A stretch of DNA of 64,000 bases from Johnsonella ignava ATCC 51276. GTDB taxonomy: Bacteria; Bacillota; Clostridia; Lachnospirales; Lachnospiraceae. The stretch spans positions 397,001 through 461,000 of the forward strand of contig NZ_JH378829.1 of the NCBI RefSeq assembly GCF_000235445.1. The letters run 5' to 3'. The notes under the pieces were generated by a model. That model was not told the origin of the DNA and searched no databases. It saw only the letters and a list, made by a program, of their open reading frames with translations. Positions 8,911 to 17,611 of this stretch are shown one piece after another; the first letter of the stretch is position 1; every line of letters begins with the position of its first letter. The position numbers and the translations under genes are program-made.

Positions 8911-9855
8911 CTATCTTATCCCTATAAACGCAGCCATATTTCCCCTGTCTTCTCCCATGACCCTGTGTGAAAATAAAAATCGGCTGTTACACTTCGTACA
9001 AACTCCCGATATATATATATTCTCAGGAGGTATGCCGGCATTCATAAGTATAAGCTTATTTGCCTTCCAAAGGTCAAGATAATAATGCCCTTTCCTGCCT
9101 TCCCTGAGTATATCTGCATTATCAGATATATATTTTTTCATATTCCCGGCGTTTTTCTGTGATATATACTCACCCTCTCCTGCAAAATCCTGATTGAGAC
9201 CTTTAAATCCCCTTATATCCTTAAATCTGTCTATAAATTTTACTGCCACCTCATCACTTATTTCATAACAGTCCATGCATATGCCCGGACCTATACATAC
9301 AATCAGGTCTTTAGGCTCAGTCATAAATTCATCAGCCATCCTGACTGTCATTACCTCACCCATTTTACCAAGTGTGCCTTTCCATCCGGAATGTGCAATC
9401 CCTACCGCCCTGTGTACGGGATCTGCAAAATAAAGAGGTATACAGTCTGCAAAAAATGCCGTAAGCAATATACCCGAAGCATCTGTTATAAGCCCGTCCA
9501 CATCGCTGTAATCAAGCGGCTTGATTATACCCTTTCCTCTATCATCAGGCATAGCTCTTTTTACATTTACAGTGTGTGTCTGCTGTGTAAATACCAGATC
9601 ATCCGGCTTTGCACCAAGAACTGAAGTTATCCTTGAAAAATTTTCCATAACATTTTCTCTGCTTAGCGGTTCCTTTGAAAAGCTGAGGTTCATAGAAGAC
9701 TGATTATTTTTGCTTACGCCTCCCAGTCTTGTTGAAAATGCATGTCTTATAAAACCTATATCTTCAAGAGCGGGAAAACTAAGATATACTGTGCCGTTAT
9801 CTCCTGTTCTTTCATATATATTTCTATATTCCGGTTTTATTTTCCAGTTAAGCAT
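8911..9855 (-). CDS. pgeF: Peptidoglycan editing factor PgeF (YfiH, multicopper polyphenol oxidase family)
   Basis: 314 residues from ATG 9853-9855. The family hallmarks are present: FTQQTHTVNV, the metal/active-site signature FFADCIPLYF, AHSGWKGTLG and GPGICMDCYEIS, plus a late CTKCN and FSHR. In E. coli the homologue removes wrongly incorporated L-Ser from peptidoglycan precursors; other members are reported as purine nucleosidases. A longer frame starts at GTG 9933, touching the yraN stop, but AAGGGAGA lies 5 nt before ATG 9855 and the family begins near MLNWKIK, so the shorter form is preferred. It follows yraN in the minus-strand rbgA-rnhB-yraN-pgeF cluster. Confidence 0.9.
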   Translation of the reverse strand: MLNWKIKPEYRNIYERTGDNGTVYLSFPALEDIGFIRHAFSTRLGGVSKNNQSSMNLSFSKEPLSRENVMENFSRITSVLGAKPDDLVFTQQTHTVNVKRAMPDDRGKGIIKPLDYSDVDGLITDASGILLTAFFADCIPLYFADPVHRAVGIAHSGWKGTLGKMGEVMTVRMADEFMTEPKDLIVCIGPGICMDCYEISDEVAVKFIDRFKDIRGFKGLNQDFAGEGEYISQKNAGNMKKYISDNADILREGRKGHYYLDLWKANKLILMNAGIPPENIYISGVCTKCNSRFLFSHRVMGEDRGNMAAFIGIR

Positions 9856-9932
9856 CACTATCTCCCTTAAATATATTTTATGACCGGTCAAGTCCCGGTA
9901 CTTTGCACCCAAAACACTTAATTTATGTTTCA

Positions 9933-10286
9933 CTATATAAAATCAAAGGCATTTTCTATATGTTTTATACCCTTATCTCCATATATCGCAATTACATCAA
10001 AACGACAGGGCATATTTTCACTATATCCCCTGCACATATAAAAAAAGCGGGCTGCATGACATATCTTTTTTTGTTTCCTTATGTCAACAGCCTCAAGTGC
10101 ATCACCATAATCACTGCCTGAACGGTATTTTATTTCACAGAAAATTATAGTACCGTCCTTATATGCAATTATATCTATTTCCGAAGTACGGCTTCTAAAG
10201 TTTTTCTCAAGTATCCTATATCCCTTTGATATAAGGTATTTTGCCGAGATTTCTTCAAAAGCCGTACCTATACTGCGTTTATTTAT
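9933..10286 (-). CDS. yraN: UPF0102 nuclease-like protein YraN, apparent ATA start codon
   Basis: 117 residues. The frame reads (M)NKRSIGTAFEEISAKYLISK, then KGYRILEKNFRSRTSEIDII and FCEIKYRSG, the UPF0102 endonuclease-fold pattern with the E-x-D-x(n)-E-x-K catalytic-type residues. The conserved family start M-N-K-R falls on ATA at 10284-10286. GGAGG lies exactly 6 nt upstream, and an in-frame TGA stands at 10299-10301. There is no in-frame ATG, GTG or TTG before the conserved region, which is why automatic callers could miss this gene. It lies between rnhB and pgeF, a very common order. The function is probably nucleic-acid processing; start on AUA is inferred. Confidence 0.85.
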   Translation of the reverse strand: MNKRSIGTAFEEISAKYLISKGYRILEKNFRSRTSEIDIIAYKDGTIIFCEIKYRSGSDYGDALEAVDIRKQKKICHAARFFYMCRGYSENMPCRFDVIAIYGDKGIKHIENAFDFI

Positions 10287-10315
10287 TTTATACCTCCATC
10301 ATGCCCAGAGCAAGG

Positions 10316-10960
10316 TCAATCAAAAAACTTATCTACAAAACTCTTTCTGTGTATAGGACATGCCCCATGTCTGCGTATGGCTGCTATATGTTCAGTAGTT
10401 CCATACCCCTTATGTTTTGCAAAACCGTATTCAGGATACTGCTCGTCATATTCTATCATAAGCTTGTCCCTTGTAACTTTGGCTATAATACTTGCAGCAG
10501 CTATGCTCACACTTCTTGCATCACCCTGTATTATACTTATCTGCTTTATACCTATATCGGGTATTCTTACCGCATCCACAAGCAATATATCAGGCTCTGT
10601 ATCCATCTTTACTATCGCCTTTTGCATTGCCTCATATGTTGCGTTTAAGATATTTATATCATCTATCCTGTTTTCGTCTATTATACCCACGCCTATATCA
10701 ACCGCCTTATAGCAGATCTCTTCAAAAAGTTCAAGTCTTCTTTTTTTTGTAACCTTTTTTGAATCATTCAAAAAAAGTATCTCAGTATCCTTAGGCAATA
10801 TCACACAGGCAGCTACAACAGGACCTGCAAGCGGACCTCTGCCTGCCTCATCTATTCCGCAGATGCATGAATACTCATCATACTTTTCCTCAAACTCATG
10901 CATTTGTTTCAGTCTTTCATGCTCGGATTCAAGCAGTTTTTCTGTGATTCTTCTTTTCAT
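10316..10960 (-). CDS. rnhB: Ribonuclease HII
   Basis: 214 residues from ATG 10958-10960, which has AAGGAAGA upstream; an earlier in-frame ATG at 11000-11002 lacks a site. The enzyme cuts RNA in RNA-DNA hybrids, including single ribonucleotides in DNA. The signature CGIDEAGRGPLAGPVVAA holds the first catalytic Asp-Glu; later acidic residues lie in DILLVDAV and near YDEQYPEYGF, and the C-terminal motif KHKGYGTTEHIAAI is complete. About 45 residues (KRRITEKLLESEHERLKQMH) precede the catalytic core, as in other clostridial RNase HII. It lies between rbgA and yraN. Confidence 0.95.
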   Translation of the reverse strand: MKRRITEKLLESEHERLKQMHEFEEKYDEYSCICGIDEAGRGPLAGPVVAACVILPKDTEILFLNDSKKVTKKRRLELFEEICYKAVDIGVGIIDENRIDDINILNATYEAMQKAIVKMDTEPDILLVDAVRIPDIGIKQISIIQGDARSVSIAAASIIAKVTRDKLMIEYDEQYPEYGFAKHKGYGTTEHIAAIRRHGACPIHRKSFVDKFFD

Positions 10961-11030
10961 TACACTATCTTCCTTTTTAATTTTATTTAAAAAGCACTGC
11001 ATCAGGCTTTTATAAATTTTTTATATGTAG

Positions 11031-11918
11031 TTAAATGCCGCTGTCTTGAGACACTTCCTCAAGACTTATCCTCCCAAGTCTTCCGGATCTGAAATCACTT
11101 ATAATCAGATTTGAAGCTTTTTCATAATCGTACTCCCCACCTTTTTTTAGACATCCCCTCACTCTTGCTATATCTGCCAGATATTTATGTGCACCGGTTT
11201 TATAATCTTTACTGTCCACATCCTCCGGCAAACCGCCTATACCGTATCTTTCATAAAGTGCATCTATATGGTTTAAAATAAGATATTCAAGAAGTTCAAG
11301 AGCCAGTTCATTACTGTCAAATACAAGATCATTTACAGTTCCTATAAAAGCAAGTTTTACCGCCGTTTCTTCATTTTCAATCTTGGGCATAAGCATGCCC
11401 GGAGTATCTAAAAGCTCTACCTGTTTATTCAGTCTTATCCACTGATTCCCTTTTGTAACTCCCGGTTTATTGCCGGTTTTCGCACTGCCCTTACCTGCTA
11501 TTGAATTAATAAGAGTAGATTTTCCTACATTTGGAATTCCTAACACTATAGCACGTACAGGACGGTTGCTGATACCTCTCTTTAAATCCCTTTCCCTTTT
11601 TGCCTTTGAAGCCTCTTCAAGAAGCTCAGTAAGCTTTCTTACCACTCCCTTTTGCCGTGAGTCGGCAAAAATGCAGCTGCACCCCTGTTTTCTAAAATAT
11701 TGTGCCCATGCCTTATTTATCTGTTCATTTGATAAATCAGACTTGTTCAGAACAATGACCCTCGCCTTTCCCTGACCAAGTACGGCTATGTCAGGATTTG
11801 AGGAAGCAAGGGGGATCCTTGCATCTCGCATTTCTATTATTATATCTACAATTTTAATATCTTCCTGTATAGCACGCATTGCCTTTGTCATATGACCGGG
11901 ATACCATTGAATTTTCAT
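11031..11918 (-). CDS. rbgA: Ribosome biogenesis GTPase RbgA (YlqF)
   Basis: 295 residues. It is a circularly permuted GTPase needed for late 50S assembly. The G motifs appear in permuted order: NKSD (G4) near residue 58, then [12 protein letters not shown] (G1) near 128 and DTPGM (G3) near 172. The N-terminal IQWYPGHMTKAMR is diagnostic, and a C-terminal ANTAR-like domain follows with KKGGEYDYEKA. The length matches the family. It heads the rbgA-rnhB-yraN-pgeF cluster. The gene begins at ATG 11916-11918, with GAGGTGATAACAC upstream. Confidence 0.95.
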   Translation of the reverse strand: MKIQWYPGHMTKAMRAIQEDIKIVDIIIEMRDARIPLASSNPDIAVLGQGKARVIVLNKSDLSNEQINKAWAQYFRKQGCSCIFADSRQKGVVRKLTELLEEASKAKRERDLKRGISNRPVRAIVLGIPNVGKSTLINSIAGKGSAKTGNKPGVTKGNQWIRLNKQVELLDTPGMLMPKIENEETAVKLAFIGTVNDLVFDSNELALELLEYLILNHIDALYERYGIGGLPEDVDSKDYKTGAHKYLADIARVRGCLKKGGEYDYEKASNLIISDFRSGRLGRISLEEVSQDSGI

Positions 11919-12296
11919 GTGTTATCACCTCTGCGGCTCTTTTGACTTGACTGCATTATTTAAAAAGCTTAAATATACCTGCCACAATTTTATTTTTTTG
12001 ATTAATATACATCATTCTATATAAAAATGCAATAGTTTAATCAAAATAATAGCTAATTTTTTTCCTACTTTGTTATGAATTTACTTTATCTTATATAAAA
12101 ACATCTGTGTAAATACGGCTCAATCCGGCTTTAATATACACACTTTAGCATATAAAAAACAGATTCTTTATAATTTTAGAATCTGTTTTTATATATGCTA
12201 TATTTTAATTTTTTCCATATAATCCACTAATTTGTTTGTGTCTATTTTCTCTTACTTTGATTATCTTTTTAAGTCTACTTTTAGTAAATATACCGG
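11919..12296. other. Gap between rbgA and the acetamidase gene
   Basis: About 380 AT-rich bases with no convincing gene on either strand. It holds the strong symmetric hairpin at 12146-12200 and should contain the promoter for the rbgA cluster, but no clear -35/-10 pair stands out. Confidence 0.6.
12146..12200 (-). terminator. Symmetric terminator after the acetamidase gene
   Basis: Arms AAAAACAGATTCT (12155-12167) and AGAATCTGTTTTT (12178-12190) pair perfectly around a 10-nt loop, and flanking TAGCATATA/TATATGCTA extend the match. T-runs are present in both directions, so it could work for either strand; the only gene running into it is the one ending at 12297. Confidence 0.85.
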
Positions 12297-13187
12297 CTAA
12301 AACAACTGAGCAAGAATTGATTTTGGTATGCACATCATAACCGTACGCTCAGGATCAACTACCTGACAAAATTTCAAATCACCTACTGCGCTAAGCAACA
12401 TACCGGCATCATTAAGGGATAATCCAAGCTTTTTTTGTACAGTATCATTCATTATCCTTACTGCATGAAATACTGCCTTTTCAATTTCTTCATGAGAATA
12501 AATCACCCCGCAGATATCATCATTTTCCAGCATAGGTGTTTCAATACTTAAGCCTTTTATTACAGACAGCCTAACTTTAACATCAGCCGAAATCTCAACA
12601 CCGCTTACCATAACTTCCCCGTCTCCCATGGCAGCATGAACATCGCCTAAAGAAAAAATTGCACCGTTATGAAATACCGGAAAATATAAAGTCGCCCCTT
12701 CAGTTATTCTTTTATTATCCATATTTCCGCCATGATTGCCGGGTGTACCACAATTTATAGAACCATTTTCAGGAGCCACACCAATCACACCTATCATAGT
12801 ATTTGTGTCAAATACTATGTTTTCATTGAAATGAACTTTTCCATTTTCAACTTTTAATCGTTTAACTGATTCCTTCTTAACTAATGAACCGAGCACACCG
12901 TTATCCGGCAAGGCACACATTACTCCCTGTTTTCCAAGTGCAATTTCCAAAATTTCAACTTTAAGTACATCACCCGGCAATGCATTTTTGACATAAACAG
13001 GACCGGTAGCCGGATTTATACAATCCCAGTTCAAACTTCCGATAGTTGAACCCTCTTTACTCAGCTGGTTGTCAAAGCAATCATGTGTACGAAAAATCAG
13101 AATTTCACCATCTTCAACCTCTGCTACACATTCATTTTTACAATCAAATGCAAATATTCTCTTGTTTTCAATTATTTTCATATCCAT
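12297..13187 (-). CDS. Acetamidase/formamidase family protein
   Basis: 296 residues, the usual length for the FmdA/AmdA family, which releases ammonia from short amides. Diagnostic stretches are NPATGPVYVKNALPGD, CGTPGNHGGNMD and SLGDVHAAMGDGEV, which build the metal-binding active site (Asp/His in GDVHA). The N-terminus reads MDMKIIENKRIFAF; ATG at 13181-13183 is an alternative start and neither has a good ribosome site. It stands alone between a terminator and a serine-hydrolase gene, in a block whose codon choice looks more AT-rich than its neighbours, so it may be acquired. True substrate unknown. Confidence 0.88.
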   Translation of the reverse strand: MDMKIIENKRIFAFDCKNECVAEVEDGEILIFRTHDCFDNQLSKEGSTIGSLNWDCINPATGPVYVKNALPGDVLKVEILEIALGKQGVMCALPDNGVLGSLVKKESVKRLKVENGKVHFNENIVFDTNTMIGVIGVAPENGSINCGTPGNHGGNMDNKRITEGATLYFPVFHNGAIFSLGDVHAAMGDGEVMVSGVEISADVKVRLSVIKGLSIETPMLENDDICGVIYSHEEIEKAVFHAVRIMNDTVQKKLGLSLNDAGMLLSAVGDLKFCQVVDPERTVMMCIPKSILAQLF

Positions 13188-13367
13188 GTATAATCCGATC
13201 GTACTCTGTTGTAGAAGAACGGATTTACTCCTTTCCGCTGTTATGTAGTAAAAATAAAAGATCTACTCAACAATAATATTATAATAAATATACTATTAAC
13301 TCAAGATTTGTTTACCTAAAATCAAAAACAATATTTTAAATCATCTTAGTTAGCATAATACCTTTAC

Positions 13368-14471
13368 TCATTTAATTGCATTTATGTATTTATATATCAG
13401 TGAATAAGGTTTAGCTTCATATTCGTTTAAGCTCCCTACAACATATAAATCTTTAGAAGGGCAATAAAATGCAAAACTGCCTGATAAACCTGAATGACCT
13501 AAAATTTGTGGCGAATCAATTAACGGTGATAAAACAAAAGGTATTTCTACTGACATCATACCTGATCCATATTTTAAAGGAAAAAATTGTATACTATTAA
13601 AATCAACATCACTAATATGTGATTTTTTAAATAAAGAACCCTGATAAAACGCCTTTAAAAAAATCATCAGCTCTCTTACATTGGAAACTAATCCACCTGC
13701 AGCTACAGCTGAAGAAGCATATAATGCTCTACTTGCTTTTTTATCTTTTAAATACGGTGCTATGCAGTTGTCTTGTGAAACCACCATGGTATTTGTTAAC
13801 CCTAGTGGTTGAAAAATATATTTTTCATACAAATTCAATAGTGATTCTCCGGATACCTTTTCAGCAATTATTCCCAGTAAAATAGAGTTAAGATTAGAAT
13901 AATGAGCCTTATTTTCACCGGGTTTAAAACGCCCTTCCAATTTCTTTGTGAGTTCAATTGCCTCAGCTTCTGAAAGCGAAAAATCTTCTTTTTTAACTTT
14001 ATCTATGATTGATTCATCATTTTTAAAATCAGTCTCATAATCAGCTATTCCTGAATTTTGGTCAATTAACATTTGAACCGTGATTTTATCGCTATAATCG
14101 GTGCCGGCAATAGTATTAATTTCTTGCCATTGGGATTTTTCAAGATAAAATAAAATAGGTTTTTGAAGATCAATCAGCCCTTCATCTGCCATGGAATATA
14201 TGACCGAATGTGTATATAGTTTAGTAACGGAGGCTAACATAATTGATTGATTTTCATCCATTTTGTTGGTAACAATATGGCTTTTAGTTGAATCAGAATT
14301 TTCAATTAATAAAATAGATTCTTTCTCACCTCTTGTTTTCTTAAAGTTATAGTCAAGACTATTAAGTAAATCTGTTGAGCTTTGTATGTGCCAATAGATT
14401 CTAAATCCCGCCACAACAGTGAAAATAACGGCTATTATAATTAATGGTGCAAACATAATTTTTTTTATCAT
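13368..14471 (-). CDS. Membrane-anchored serine hydrolase, class C beta-lactamase fold
   Basis: About 367 residues. It starts with a membrane anchor (MIKKIMFAPLIIIAVIFTVV). The catalytic SxxK is in ASVTKLYTHS, the YxN motif in HYSNLNSILLG and the third motif as HSGLSGS near the C-terminus. That is the beta-lactamase/DD-peptidase fold; likely substrates are peptidoglycan peptides or small esters, and resistance cannot be assumed. ATG at 14469-14471 is preceded by AGGATAAT; an upstream ATG at 14519 lacks a site and would add 16 hydrophobic residues. It lies in the AT-rich accessory block between the amidase and PadR genes. Confidence 0.82.
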   Translation of the reverse strand: MIKKIMFAPLIIIAVIFTVVAGFRIYWHIQSSTDLLNSLDYNFKKTRGEKESILLIENSDSTKSHIVTNKMDENQSIMLASVTKLYTHSVIYSMADEGLIDLQKPILFYLEKSQWQEINTIAGTDYSDKITVQMLIDQNSGIADYETDFKNDESIIDKVKKEDFSLSEAEAIELTKKLEGRFKPGENKAHYSNLNSILLGIIAEKVSGESLLNLYEKYIFQPLGLTNTMVVSQDNCIAPYLKDKKASRALYASSAVAAGGLVSNVRELMIFLKAFYQGSLFKKSHISDVDFNSIQFFPLKYGSGMMSVEIPFVLSPLIDSPQILGHSGLSGSFAFYCPSKDLYVVGSLNEYEAKPYSLIYKYINAIK

Positions 14472-14562
14472 ATTATCCTGTATGATGTTATAGAAGCAAT
14501 AACAACATAGCCCTTTCATTTTATTTGTTTCGTTGTTTAATACATTCAGATACTGTTATTTT

Positions 14563-14687
14563 CTATTTTATTCTGTAGATTAGACTCATCATAAGTATAT
14601 TACGCCTGATTTTTTTTACATCATTCATATTAATCTCCATTCCGCCGCCAAACTGCGACACAAATAGTAATGAAAAGTATTTTTCAA
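14563..14687 (-). pseudogene. Two tiny overlapping frames, possible gene remnant
   Basis: A TTG at 14685-14687 with AAGGTG upstream begins MKNTFHYYLCRSLAAEWRLI and stops at 14625. An ATG at 14626-14628 overlaps that stop and reads MNDVKKIRRNILMMSLIYRI, ending at 14563. Neither is recognisable. The ribosome site and ATGA-type overlap suggest the decayed start of a gene once controlled by the adjacent PadR regulator, but they may be chance. Confidence 0.25.
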
Positions 14688-14733
14688 TCTAATCACCTTT
14701 TTCAACTTAATAATATTTGTTTGATTGTAAGTA

Positions 14734-15339
14734 CTACAACTTTTTCTTAAGCTTTTTGAACCACTCTATATTAAATTCCATATTATCAATGCCGTAATCC
14801 AAAGCTGCCAATGTAAATTTGCTTATTTCTTTTATTTTGCTGGACAGGTTGTTTTCATTGTAAAGAGATTTCATTCTTTCCTGATACTGCTTATCCAGAT
14901 TCAGATATTCTTCAATCTGCAATTGTTCAGCACTTATATCTATTGATTCTCTTAATTGTAAAAATGACTTATACTCTTCTTCCAATGAAAGAATGACTTT
15001 ATCAATCAAAATTTCCTGTTCTTTTTTTGATACATAACCCATAAAGAGAAGCTTAGCAAGATCTACATTTTTTGTCTTTGAATTATCTATTGGAATCTTC
15101 AACCATTCAAGCAATTCTGCCTGTCCTACTTCAGTAATTGCGTACCTTTTCTTATTTACTCCGTTTTCTACCACTTCTTCAAAAATAACCATCTCCATTT
15201 CAAACAGCCTTTTAAGTGCCACTTGTATACTTCCGAGACTATCACTGCACATTGATTTAAAACTATTTTTGATGACATTTTTAATTTCATACGCCGTCAT
15301 TCTGTGCAACATCAAAATTCCTAAAATTATTTTATCCAT
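14734..15339 (-). CDS. PadR-family transcriptional regulator
   Basis: 201 residues. The N-terminal winged helix (MDKIILGILMLHRMTAYEIK, then SLGSIQVALKRLFEMEMV and YAITEVGQAELLEWL) is typical PadR; the C-terminal half is a Glu/Lys-rich helical dimerisation domain (PadR C-terminal/Vir family). The start is ATG 15337-15339, with TGGAGGA 5 nt upstream; an ATG at 15355-15357 overlaps the ribosome site and is rejected. A perfect inverted repeat lies inside its promoter, so it is probably autoregulated. PadR proteins often control a neighbouring exporter, but none is seen here; the nearest downstream gene is the serine hydrolase. Confidence 0.9.
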   Translation of the reverse strand: MDKIILGILMLHRMTAYEIKNVIKNSFKSMCSDSLGSIQVALKRLFEMEMVIFEEVVENGVNKKRYAITEVGQAELLEWLKIPIDNSKTKNVDLAKLLFMGYVSKKEQEILIDKVILSLEEEYKSFLQLRESIDISAEQLQIEEYLNLDKQYQERMKSLYNENNLSSKIKEISKFTLAALDYGIDNMEFNIEWFKKLKKKL

Positions 15340-15362
15340 AGTATTCCTCCATTTCATACTTT

Positions 15363-15391
15363 ATAGTAACATACCTTTTAGGTATAGTCAA
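15363..15391 (-). promoter_or_regulatory. padR-type promoter with operator palindrome in the spacer
   Basis: On the minus strand, TTGACT (-35, 15386-15391) and TACTAT (-10, 15363-15368) are exactly 17 nt apart. The spacer contains the perfect inverted repeat ATACCT-AAA-AGGTAT (15371-15385). A bound dimer would cover the promoter, which fits PadR autorepression. Confidence 0.75.
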
Positions 15392-15414
15392 TGTTTTTTT
15401 ATAGATTTTTGCAA

Positions 15415-15463
15415 AATAAAAAATCCCTGTAAGCACTATAAATAAATGCCCTACAAGGATTTT
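15415..15463 (-). terminator. Terminator after rpsA
   Basis: Minus-strand arms AAAATCCTTGTA and TACAGGGATTTT pair (one G-U), followed by a T-rich tail. It lies 60 nt beyond the rpsA stop and just before the padR promoter. Confidence 0.65.
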
Positions 15464-15522
15464 AACTTCTTTATTGCTTAATTATATTACCTATCACTGC
15501 CGGTATCGCCTTCACCGGCGAC

Positions 15523-16776
15523 TTAATCATTTGCGGCATCGCCCTCATTACCGCCGGTAGCCTCATTTAAGGCACCGTCCGCACTGTCATCGCCTTGAGC
15601 CGCTTCATTTGCAGTACTTTCAGCCTTGTCATTAACCGAGTTTTCTTTATCATCTGCGGCACTTTCAGCAATATCTTTACCATCTGTATCGGCTTCTTCG
15701 TTATTGCTTCCATTATTACGTTTTTGTGCCTGAAATGCCCTTATACTTAAAGAAAGCCTTTCTGCCGCTTCATCTACGCCTACAACCAGAGCTTCAACCG
15801 TCTGACCTACTTCAACCGCCTCTGACGGATGCTCTATTCGCCTTTTTACAAGCTGTGAAACATGTACAAGACCGTCTATGCCTTTCTCAACTTCAATAAA
15901 TGCTCCGAAATCTGCAAGCCTTATAATTTTCCCTTTTACTACCGTTCCGATCGGATATTTTTTTTGTGCATCCTTCCATGGATTTTCCTCAGGAAATTTT
16001 CTGCTTAAAGATATTCTGTCATTGCTCATATCTTTTATAAATACTTTTATTTTATCTCCGACCTTGCATGCGTTTTTAGGATTTGAAATCCTGAGCCAAC
16101 TCATCTCAGTTACATGGAGCAGACCTTCAACTCCGTCTATATTAACAAATGCTCCAAATACCGGTACACTGCTTACAGTTCCCTCAACTGTGTCTCCGAC
16201 TGCATGATTTTCAAAAAACTGTTTGCGCAGCTGTGCCTTTCTTTCAGTAATAATCTGCTTTCTATCACCTATAATCCTTCTTCTTTTCGGATTAAATTCA
16301 GTGAGTACAAATTCTATCTCCTGATCCTGATATTTTGCAAGATCTCTTTCATAGGGATCCGACATAAGGCTCGCAGGTATAAATACCCTGTTCCCTTCTA
16401 TATCGACACATACTCCGCCATTTACAATCCTGCTTACTTTTTCTTTAAGCAGCTTGTGATTTACAAAAGCATCTTCGAGCTTTTTCCTTGCCTTATCCTG
16501 GGCAATTCTCTTGTATGACAGCATAAGCTGACCTTCGCCGTCATTGATTTTAAGCACTTTTACTTCAAGCTCGTCGCCGACATGTAAAACTGTACGCAAA
16601 TCTAATGAGGCATCATTGCCATACTCATTTCGAGTTAATATGCCGTCAGACTTATAGCCGACATTTAATACTGCAAGATCCTCCTTGATATCAATAATTT
16701 TACCGACAACAATACTCCCTACATGAATGTCTTTAAATGTCTGTTCTAACATTTGTTCAAAACTGAGATCTGACAT
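15523..16776 (-). CDS. rpsA: S1 RNA-binding protein (ribosomal protein S1 homologue)
   Basis: 417 residues from ATG 16774-16776, which has GGAGG 9 nt upstream. Four S1/OB repeats are visible: about 20-90 (GSIVVGKIIDIKEDLAVLNV), 105-175, 190-260 (GDTVEGTVSSVPVFGAFVNI) and 280-350 (GTVVKGKIIRLADFGAFIEV). A 65-residue acidic, Asn/Ala/Asp-rich tail follows, probably disordered. It binds mRNA at the ribosome; Firmicute versions with four repeats are not always essential. The start lies inside the end of ispH (20-nt overlap in another frame). Many Clostridia carry IspH and S1 as one fused protein, so here they are separate but presumably coupled. Confidence 0.92.
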   Translation of the reverse strand: MSDLSFEQMLEQTFKDIHVGSIVVGKIIDIKEDLAVLNVGYKSDGILTRNEYGNDASLDLRTVLHVGDELEVKVLKINDGEGQLMLSYKRIAQDKARKKLEDAFVNHKLLKEKVSRIVNGGVCVDIEGNRVFIPASLMSDPYERDLAKYQDQEIEFVLTEFNPKRRRIIGDRKQIITERKAQLRKQFFENHAVGDTVEGTVSSVPVFGAFVNIDGVEGLLHVTEMSWLRISNPKNACKVGDKIKVFIKDMSNDRISLSRKFPEENPWKDAQKKYPIGTVVKGKIIRLADFGAFIEVEKGIDGLVHVSQLVKRRIEHPSEAVEVGQTVEALVVGVDEAAERLSLSIRAFQAQKRNNGSNNEEADTDGKDIAESAADDKENSVNDKAESTANEAAQGDDSADGALNEATGGNEGDAAND

Positions 16777-17611
16777 TATTTTGAACCTCCTCAATGATAT
16801 GTTTTGGGGTCGATGCCCCTGCCGTAATGCCTACACTTCGCACAGAAAGCAATTTCTCTGAATCTAAATCCTTTAGTGTTTGAATAAACATAGTATTCTT
16901 ACATGTTTTCTTACAAATGTCTACAAGTTTAGCCGTATTTGAACTGTTTTTGCCTCCAATCACTATCATAGCATCTACCTCGGAAGCAATTTTTTGTGCT
17001 TCGGACTGCCTTTCCTGCGTTGCATTGCAAATTGTATTGAAACAGATTATATCATAACCTAAATTCTTTATTTTATCAATAATTTTTGAGAAATTATTAA
17101 AATTATATGTCGTCTGAGCTACTATGCTTATCTTCCTGTTTTTGTCGATTTTAAGTCCTTCAAACTCTTCAAAGCTGTTTACTGCAACCGTTTCCTCATT
17201 TCCCCAGCCCTTTATCCCTTCAACCTCGGGATGTGAAGGACTGCCTATTATAACTACCTTATTCCCCTTTTCACATTCCCTTGAAACTATATTATGTATC
17301 TTTTTTACATACGGGCATGTTGCATCAATCAGTGTCATACCTGCACTTTCAAGCTTTTCCTGTACTGTTTTGCCTATGCCGTGTGAGCGTATTATTAAAG
17401 TTCCTTTTTCAAGTTTTGTAAAGTCATCGCCTTCTTCTATAACACCTACACCTTTTTCAGTAAGGTCCTTTACCACTTCTTCATTATGTATTATAGGACC
17501 GTAGGTATATACCTTCCCATTCTCTTTACCAACTTCATCATAAACTTTATTTACCGCCTTTTCCACTCCGAAACAAAAGCCTGCGGTCCTGGCAGTTTTT
17601 AATTTCTTCAT
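16757..17611 (-). CDS. ispH: 4-hydroxy-3-methylbut-2-enyl diphosphate reductase IspH
   Basis: 284 residues, the normal size of an unfused IspH. It makes IPP and DMAPP in the last step of the MEP pathway, using a [4Fe-4S] cluster. The three cluster cysteines are in GFCFGVEKA (near 13), DATCPYVKK (near 98) and FNTICNATQERQ (near 193). HNEEVV, the SHPEVEGI segment and GGKNSSNT are also conserved. Its last 20 nt encode NVRSQF-stop in one frame and the start of S1 (MSDLSFE) in another. dxs and ispA are in the same window. Confidence 0.96.
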   Translation of the reverse strand: MKKLKTARTAGFCFGVEKAVNKVYDEVGKENGKVYTYGPIIHNEEVVKDLTEKGVGVIEEGDDFTKLEKGTLIIRSHGIGKTVQEKLESAGMTLIDATCPYVKKIHNIVSRECEKGNKVVIIGSPSHPEVEGIKGWGNEETVAVNSFEEFEGLKIDKNRKISIVAQTTYNFNNFSKIIDKIKNLGYDIICFNTICNATQERQSEAQKIASEVDAMIVIGGKNSSNTAKLVDICKKTCKNTMFIQTLKDLDSEKLLSVRSVGITAGASTPKHIIEEVQNNVRSQF

